A DNA stretch of 64,000 nt, taken from assembly GCA_902826335.1 (NCBI GenBank), contig CADEEL010000015.1, positions 1,929 to 65,928 of the forward strand, written 5' to 3'. The position numbers and the translations under genes were made by a program. This document shows positions 59,125 through 64,000 of the stretch, piece after piece. The DNA comes from an uncultured Alphaproteobacteria bacterium (GTDB taxonomy: Bacteria > Pseudomonadota > Alphaproteobacteria > Caulobacterales > Aquidulcibacteraceae). How positions within the stretch are numbered: the stretch's first letter is position 1; the number at the start of each line of letters is the position of its first letter. Under the pieces are notes generated by a model, which saw nothing but the letters and a program-made list of their open reading frames with translations, searched no databases and was not told the origin of the DNA.

Positions 59125-59173
59125 TCCCTCCCCTTAATGGGGAGGGTGTCGCGCGAAGCGCGACGGGTGGGGT
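59125..59173. repeat. Family D short repeat, last copy
   Basis: TCCCTCCCCTTAATGGGGAG, GGTGTCGCGCGAAGCGCGAC and GGGTGGGG repeat the pattern seen at 17683 and 17934. Confidence 0.82.
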
Positions 59174-59179
59174 TCAGGT

Positions 59180-60604
59180 TTAATGCGCGGCCGTCTTCGC
59201 CAGCGTGCTCCGCCACGCGCCCCACAAGAAGTAAAGCGGCAGGCCGATCGCCATCCAGATGAAGAAGAGACGCATCGTCGTCAGCGAGAGGCTTGAGAAG
59301 AGATAAAGGCACCCGAGGATCGCCAAGGGCGCCACGATCCAGGCGAGCGGCGTGCGAAACGGCCTAGCTCGCCCCGGATCGCGCGCGCGCAGCACCAGCA
59401 CGGACACCGCGACCGCCACAAACGCCGCCAACGTGCCGGCATTCGCCAGCGCGGCGATCTCGCCCAGAGTCAAAAGCCCCGCCAGCGCCGAACAGACCAC
59501 GGCCGTGAACAGCGTGATGAAGACGGGCGTGCCGAGCTTTGAATGCACATGCGCCCAGGAGCGCGGCAAAAGCCCATCGCGCGCCATCACGAAGAAAATG
59601 CGCGATTGCCCATAGAGGAAGGCGAGGATCACGGTCGGGATGGCGATGATCGCCGCCGCCCCGATGATCGCCGCCGCCTGCGGATAGCCCAAGGACCGCA
59701 CGATCAGCGCGATCGGCTCACCGCTCGCCGCGAAGTCCTGGAAATTCATCGCGCCCACGGCTGCCGCGCCGACCAGCATATAAAGGATGGTGCACACGAT
59801 CATGGAGCCGACAATGCCGATGGCCAGATCGCGGCTGGGGTTCTTGGCTTCCTCGGCGGCGGTGGAGACCGCGTCAAAGCCATAGAACGCGAAGAACATG
59901 ATCGCCGCCGCCGCCATGATCCCCACATTCCCGTCCCCAACGCGCGTCGCCCCATAGCCGAACGGCGCGAACGGTTCGAACCGCGCGGCGTCGAAATGCG
60001 GCAAAGTCAGTACAAGGAACAAGATGAGCGCCGCGATCTTCAGCGCGACGAGAACGGCGTTCACATTCGCGCTCTCCCGCGTGCCCAAGACAAGCAGCCC
60101 CGCCACCGCGAAGATGATGAACACGGCCAGCGGATTGAAGTGCAGCTGAAACCCGCCCAGTTCGCCGAACGGCAGTGTCTGCGGGATGGCCACGCCCGCG
60201 CCATTGAGGAAGCCGGCGGCGTAACCGCTCCAGCCCACCGCCACCGCGCTCACCACCACCGTATATTCAAGGATCAGCGCCCACCCCACGATCCAGGCGA
60301 TAAGCTCCCCAAGCGCCGCGTAGGAATACGTGTAGGCGCTGCCCGAGGCCGGCATCATCGCCGCCAGTTCCGCGTAGCAGAGCGCCGCGCACGCGCACAC
60401 CACGCCCGCGATCGCGAAGGAGAGGATGACGCCGGGGCCCGCCATGCCCGCGCCCTGGCCGATCAGCGCATAGATGCCCGCGCCGACAATGGCCCCGACG
60501 CCCAGCGCGATAAGATGCGGCCACGAAAGCGTGCGCTTCAGTGTGTGCGGTCCCTCAGGCGCGTGCGCGGCCTCGATCGGCTTCAGCCTGTTCCAGAACG
60601 CCAT
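59180..60604 (-). CDS. APC superfamily amino acid permease
   Basis: The product has 474 residues with twelve hydrophobic helices. The consensus region near the first helix is HLIALGVGAIVGAGIYALIGQGAG, followed by FAIAGVVCACAALCYAELAAMMPASGSAYTY. FAFYGFDAVSTAAEEAKNPSRD is the typical cationic amino acid transporter motif. It should import amino acids with protons. Confidence 0.93.
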   Translation of the reverse strand: MAFWNRLKPIEAAHAPEGPHTLKRTLSWPHLIALGVGAIVGAGIYALIGQGAGMAGPGVILSFAIAGVVCACAALCYAELAAMMPASGSAYTYSYAALGELIAWIVGWALILEYTVVVSAVAVGWSGYAAGFLNGAGVAIPQTLPFGELGGFQLHFNPLAVFIIFAVAGLLVLGTRESANVNAVLVALKIAALILFLVLTLPHFDAARFEPFAPFGYGATRVGDGNVGIMAAAAIMFFAFYGFDAVSTAAEEAKNPSRDLAIGIVGSMIVCTILYMLVGAAAVGAMNFQDFAASGEPIALIVRSLGYPQAAAIIGAAAIIAIPTVILAFLYGQSRIFFVMARDGLLPRSWAHVHSKLGTPVFITLFTAVVCSALAGLLTLGEIAALANAGTLAAFVAVAVSVLVLRARDPGRARPFRTPLAWIVAPLAILGCLYLFSSLSLTTMRLFFIWMAIGLPLYFLWGAWRSTLAKTAAH

Positions 60605-60783
60605 GGCGTGATCCCCCTTGGTATTTTGCAGACGTTGCTACACGCCTAGCGCCCCAAAGGGGAGGGGCTGATCGGCGAAAGCGGATACGCGGCAGGGTGC
60701 CGCGATGGGCAGCTCTGGCTCCTTGTGACCGAATTACTGGCGACCACTCGATCTCCGCCATTCTCAGCGTCGTCGTCGCCTCA

Positions 60784-61851
60784 CTACTCCGGCTTTGACC
60801 AGTTGCGGTCCTCTCCAAAAAAAAATTCCTGGACTAGCGGTCCAATCTTCTCAAGTTCCTCCTGCATAGGGTCCAGGACGACTAGGTCATGCAACTTGCG
60901 TTGAAGCTTCTTGCTCCAGTCGAAGATGTGCTGCGCAATGTGGGGGTCTATCCTGTGGAGGGCCTCTACGCGCCAATACAAGTGCTCATCAGCCCGATCT
61001 CGCCACAATGCAGCGACGGGGAGTATACGCTTGGCGAGCATTGCATGCCTCGATGCGGGCGACATTTGCTCGAAAAGCTCGAAAGCGTGCAAGACATCGG
61101 TGACGAATTGCAGTGCAATGCCGGCCTCGGCGCAGGCTAGGCATCTGAGCCACAGATTCTCGCCTGTACTTCGGTCGAGGTTCAGTCTGAAGACCCACGG
61201 ATTCCGCAAATCGACCCAATCGCTCGAACTGTGCGACCCGTAGAGTTCTTCGATCTCCGGCAAAGCGTCGCGATGATTTTGAATGGGAAACAGCCAGCAC
61301 TTATCTGACTGCGTTCGCCACATTGCCTCTGCACGGCTACTTTCGATTTCGTTATCGCGCCCCCCTGCGGTATCTGCACGCGCCGGCGGATAGCTTTGCA
61401 AGTTGTCTCCTAAGGTTTGCGTCAGGCGAAGCGAGCCAGCCGCCGCCAAGTACGATACGACCAGGAAGATATCGGCGGAGTTCGTAGATTGCGCGAGCCG
61501 ACGAGCGTGAAGCTCGATGTCAGAAAAATGCCCGCCTCCAATCCAAAATCGAGTTGCGGCGCTGCCATCGACTGAGGCAGCCTTTAACTTCATACGCAGG
61601 AGCTTTTGGGCTGCGCCGACAACCTCCGCATCTGGACCTGCCGCAAATCGTTCGAGCGTCTTTGCAGAGAAATTGTAGAGGCGGGTCTCGCGACCGTGCC
61701 CTTTGTTTGCGGCAATCTCTCTGATCACCTTTGAGAAGAGCCCGGACGAAACGCCGATGGTCGAAGCGAAGTCTTCAAGTCTTCGTGCGTCTTGGAGTCG
61801 TCGCAGGGCTTGATCGATCTTCAGAATGAGGTCGTTCTCTTCGCTCAACAT
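60784..61851 (-). CDS. Unrecognised AT-rich orphan protein
   Basis: The product has 355 residues and matches no family I can name. The ATG at 61851 has AAGGTG six bases upstream; the longer open frame is ignored. The first 90 residues (DQALRRLQDARRLEDFASTI, SGLFSKVIREIAANKG) could form a helix-turn-helix. The rest is tryptophan-rich and helical, with WRDRADEHLYWRVEALHRID. There is no signal or membrane segment. The base composition is clearly AT-richer than the core genes on both sides, suggesting transfer. Confidence 0.8.
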   Translation of the reverse strand: MLSEENDLILKIDQALRRLQDARRLEDFASTIGVSSGLFSKVIREIAANKGHGRETRLYNFSAKTLERFAAGPDAEVVGAAQKLLRMKLKAASVDGSAATRFWIGGGHFSDIELHARRLAQSTNSADIFLVVSYLAAAGSLRLTQTLGDNLQSYPPARADTAGGRDNEIESSRAEAMWRTQSDKCWLFPIQNHRDALPEIEELYGSHSSSDWVDLRNPWVFRLNLDRSTGENLWLRCLACAEAGIALQFVTDVLHAFELFEQMSPASRHAMLAKRILPVAALWRDRADEHLYWRVEALHRIDPHIAQHIFDWSKKLQRKLHDLVVLDPMQEELEKIGPLVQEFFFGEDRNWSKPE

Positions 61852-62039
61852 GATTTTCACCTTCACTCTTGTTTTTGCATGAGTGAGACGCCCGCTAAAG
61901 AGCCACTGAAAAAAGTCTGAAAGCGCTCCGTGATAAGGCTCGCCCAGCGGAAAAGAGTCTGAACCGGCAAGTGTACCACTGTGCGAGGCATTACCTGCGG
62001 CGTCATCGGAATAGGCCAATGCGCCGCCGGAGAAATAAA

Positions 62040-62393
62040 ATGACACTCAAGGCCATCATTTGCGCCGGGATCACTGGTCTAGTCCTTGCGGCGGACGCGG
62101 GGGCTGCTCACGCGCAGAACTACCGCGGCGACTCTTCAAGATATTGGGACGACACCCGAGTGGAACAGTATTCTGGCTATGGGCGTGATGCAGTGGGCAA
62201 CCTCTACGGTTACGCTGGAAACCGAGCGTGCGGTTCCAGGTGCGCTTACGGCGCGCGCCAATTCGGCCAGCGCCTCTACGACGAGAGCCGCCGGTTCTCA
62301 ACAGAAAACGGGCGACGGCTACAAGATTTCGGACGCACTCGTGTGCGCCCGTGGATCGAGGATTTTGGCCGGCGCCAGCGACCTAGACACTAA
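62040..62393 (+). CDS. Small secreted basic protein
   Basis: The product has 117 residues. The signal peptide MTLKAIICAGITGLVLAADA precedes a Tyr/Arg-rich mature part with GNRACGSRCAYGARQFG (two cysteines) and the end GRTRVRPWIEDFGRRQRPRH. GGAGAAA lies before the ATG. The function is unknown. A terminator follows at once. Confidence 0.75.
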   Translation: MTLKAIICAGITGLVLAADAGAAHAQNYRGDSSRYWDDTRVEQYSGYGRDAVGNLYGYAGNRACGSRCAYGARQFGQRLYDESRRFSTENGRRLQDFGRTRVRPWIEDFGRRQRPRH

Positions 62394-62408
62394 CCAACTC
62401 AAGTCCCC

Positions 62409-62440
62409 GGGGGGCCCGCGAATGCGGGCCCCCACAATTT
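62409..62440 (+). terminator. Intrinsic terminator after the small secreted protein gene
   Basis: GGGGGCCCGC pairs with GCGGGCCCCC around GAAT and is followed by ACAATTTT. The 62441-62614 stretch beyond shows no gene or element I can support. Confidence 0.8.
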
Positions 62441-62614
62441 TGCGACCAACGGTCGCAACGGCTAGTCCCGCCACGTCATCGCGCGGATAGGATGTCCGCA
62501 CTCCGGCGCGTCAGCTCAATTCGATTGAATATTTTGATTGAGGTAGGAGAGGCGCTTGTTCGCCGCGACGCTGACGATAGCCGCCGAAGACATCAGCAGG
62601 AAGCACCGACTCCC

Positions 62615-63076
62615 TCACCGCCCCGTACTCCCAAACCCGCCCGCGCCGCGCGCGGTCTCCGGCAGCGCCTCCACCACCTCCCACGCCCCTTGCGTCACCG
62701 GCGCCAGCACCATCTGCGCGATCCGCTCGCCGCGCCGCACGGTGAAATCCTCCGTCCCCAGATTGATCAGCAGCACCTTGATCTCGCCGCGATAATCGGC
62801 GTCGATCGTGCCGGGCGTGTTGAGGCAGGTGAGCCCGTGCTTGAGCGCCAGGCCTGAGCGCGGCCTGATTTGCGCCTCCCACCCGGCGGGAAGGGCGATC
62901 GCCAGGCCCGTTGGGATCAGCGCCCGCGCGCCGGGCGCGAGGGTCATCGGCGCGTCCTCGGCCACGGCCGCGCGCACATCCATCCCCGCCGAGAGGGGAG
63001 TCTCATAGGCGGGCAGGGAAAGGCCGGAAAAATGCGGTAGGGGTGAAACCGCAACCCGGATCGTTGGCGTATTCAT
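62615..63076 (-). CDS. dut: dUTP diphosphatase
   Basis: Dut hydrolyses dUTP to dUMP, keeping uracil out of DNA. The 153 residues carry the five trimer motifs: [54 protein letters not shown] and the C-terminal [10 protein letters not shown] that closes over the active site. The ATG at 63076 fits the family. Longer frames upstream would overlap the divergent gene. Confidence 0.97.
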   Translation of the reverse strand: MNTPTIRVAVSPLPHFSGLSLPAYETPLSAGMDVRAAVAEDAPMTLAPGARALIPTGLAIALPAGWEAQIRPRSGLALKHGLTCLNTPGTIDADYRGEIKVLLINLGTEDFTVRRGERIAQMVLAPVTQGAWEVVEALPETARGAGGFGSTGR

Positions 63077-63117
63077 AAGGCCCGCCTTAGCGGATTCGCC
63101 GGGAGAAGTGACCATCC

Positions 63118-64000
63118 ATGCCGCTGAGTGACGATCCACCCGGCGCGCGCGCCGCCAAATTCACGGACCCGGCCCGCACCGCCAAGGGCGAACCGCGCGC
63201 CAAGGTCGCGCTCCACGCCCTCGAAACGCTCTGGTTCAACACCGGCACGCTCTGCAACATCGCCTGCGCCCATTGCTACATCGAAAGCACGCCGCGCAAT
63301 GATCGCCTAGCCTATCTCACGCTGGAGGACGTGCGCGCCTTCCTCGATGAAATCGAACGCGACCGCCTGCCTACAAAGCTCATCGGCTTCACCGGCGGCG
63401 AGCCCTTCATGAACCCGGAGATGATCCCCATCCTGGAGGAGACTCTCGCGCGCGGCTTCGAGGCGCTCGTCCTCACCAACGCCATGCGTCCGATGATGCG
63501 TCGGAAAACCGCGCTGCGCGTGCTGAAAACCAAGCATGGCCCGCGCCTGCGTCTGCGCGTCTCGCTTGATGATCCGCGTACGGAGGTTCATGACGCTGAG
63601 CGGGGCGAAGGCGCCTTCGCCAAGACGCTGGAAGGCCTGCGCTGGCTCGCCGGCGAAGGATTCACTGTTGAAGCGGCGGGGCGCGGCTTCGCTCACGAAA
63701 ATGAGCATGTCCTGCGCGCGCGCTTCCAGGCGCTGTTTGACGCAAACGCAATCCCGATCAACGCCGCCGACCCCGCCGCGCTTGTGATCTTTCCGGAAAT
63801 GGACGCAGCGTCCGATCCGCCCGAAATCACCGAGGCCTGTTGGGGCATCCTCGGTAAAAGCCCGCAAGACGTGATGTGCGCGTCCGCGCGCATGGTGGTG
63901 AAGCGCAAGGGCGCGCCCGCGCCCGCCGTGCTCGCCTGCACGCTTCTGCCCTATGATCCACGCTTCGAACTGGGCGCATCTTTGCGCGAGGCCGCCCGGC
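63118..64000 (+). CDS. Radical SAM protein (partial, runs off the right edge)
   Basis: From the ATG at 63118 the frame is open to the end (294 codons visible). The cluster motif is C46-NIA-C50-AH-C53, followed by the SAM-binding [13 protein letters not shown] and [10 protein letters not shown]. The twelve or so residues after C53 read [20 protein letters not shown], a layout shared with peptide- or sugar-modifying radical SAM enzymes. The reaction is unknown. It is divergent from dut. Confidence 0.9.
   Translation, partial: MPLSDDPPGARAAKFTDPARTAKGEPRAKVALHALETLWFNTGTLCNIACAHCYIESTPRNDRLAYLTLEDVRAFLDEIERDRLPTKLIGFTGGEPFMNPEMIPILEETLARGFEALVLTNAMRPMMRRKTALRVLKTKHGPRLRLRVSLDDPRTEVHDAERGEGAFAKTLEGLRWLAGEGFTVEAAGRGFAHENEHVLRARFQALFDANAIPINAADPAALVIFPEMDAASDPPEITEACWGILGKSPQDVMCASARMVVKRKGAPAPAVLACTLLPYDPRFELGASLREAAR

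Noticed and set aside
1..64000. tRNA and rRNA genes
   Set aside because: No T-loop plus acceptor combination or rRNA-like stretch was noticed by eye; a dedicated tRNA scan was not possible.

Overview
The window is about 64 kb of high-GC chromosome from an alphaproteobacterium, most likely a member of the Caulobacterales (Caulobacter / Hyphomonadaceae relatives). The evidence is gene order. mnmE, rho, hemJ, hemH and hemE run leftwards, and a DUF299 (PPDK regulatory) gene, maf, aroE, coaE and dnaQ run rightwards, with secB and a Tim44-like gene beyond. This is the arrangement known around the Caulobacter replication origin. The hemE/DUF299 gap (about 10.9-11.2 kb) is therefore the candidate oriC. 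Two parS-like palindromes beyond mnmE (229-304) fit the usual ori-proximal centromere. Most long operons point away from 11 kb on both sides.

Layout. 0-11 kb: parS-like sites, mnmE, a small-gene stretch (dienelactone hydrolase, GDPD lipoprotein, quinone oxidoreductase, GST), rho, a HigBA toxin-antitoxin insertion, and the heme genes hemJ-hemH-hemE. 11-17.5 kb: DUF299, maf, aroE, coaE, dnaQ, secB, timA-like and a PIF1/RecD-like helicase. 17.5-20 kb: a repeat-packed gap, a cytochrome c lipoprotein, and an AT-richer two-gene unit coding for a TIR-ParA fusion protein and a small partner. 20-24.7 kb: PLP enzyme, aldehyde dehydrogenase, trmB. 24.9-35.3 kb: the conserved translation/RNA operon rimP-nusA-ylxR-infB-(lipoprotein)-rbfA-truB-rpsO-pnp. 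35.5-41 kb: hemN and the unsaturated fatty acid genes fabI, fabB, fabA. 41.8-44.1 kb: an AT-richer patch with a retron-type reverse transcriptase, a possible msr-msd RNA, and a second toxin-antitoxin pair. 44.2-64 kb: lpd, a GNAT acetyltransferase, a histone-H1-like protein, xerC, priA, a TerC-family protein, a hydroxyacid dehydrogenase, phoD, moeB, cysK, an amino acid permease, an AT-rich orphan gene, dut and a partial radical SAM gene.

The housekeeping genes are tightly packed. ATGA, GTGA or TTGA stop/start overlaps are common, and GTG or TTG starts are frequent. The intergenic space is filled by at least five families of dispersed palindromic repeats. Some copies have entered functional sites: one lies in frame inside trmB, one pair sits in the loop of the pnp terminator, and others supply the sequence just before the rimP and rbfA start codons.

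The accessory genes are the most unusual content. They are the TIR-ParA/partner pair, the retron with a possible a1/a2-bounded RNA, two toxin-antitoxin operons with apparently leaderless GTG starts and an operator between -35 and -10, a HigBA module flanked by a 29-bp duplication of the hemJ 3' end, and an unrecognised 355-residue protein. All calls were made by reading the sequence and translations, with no database search.
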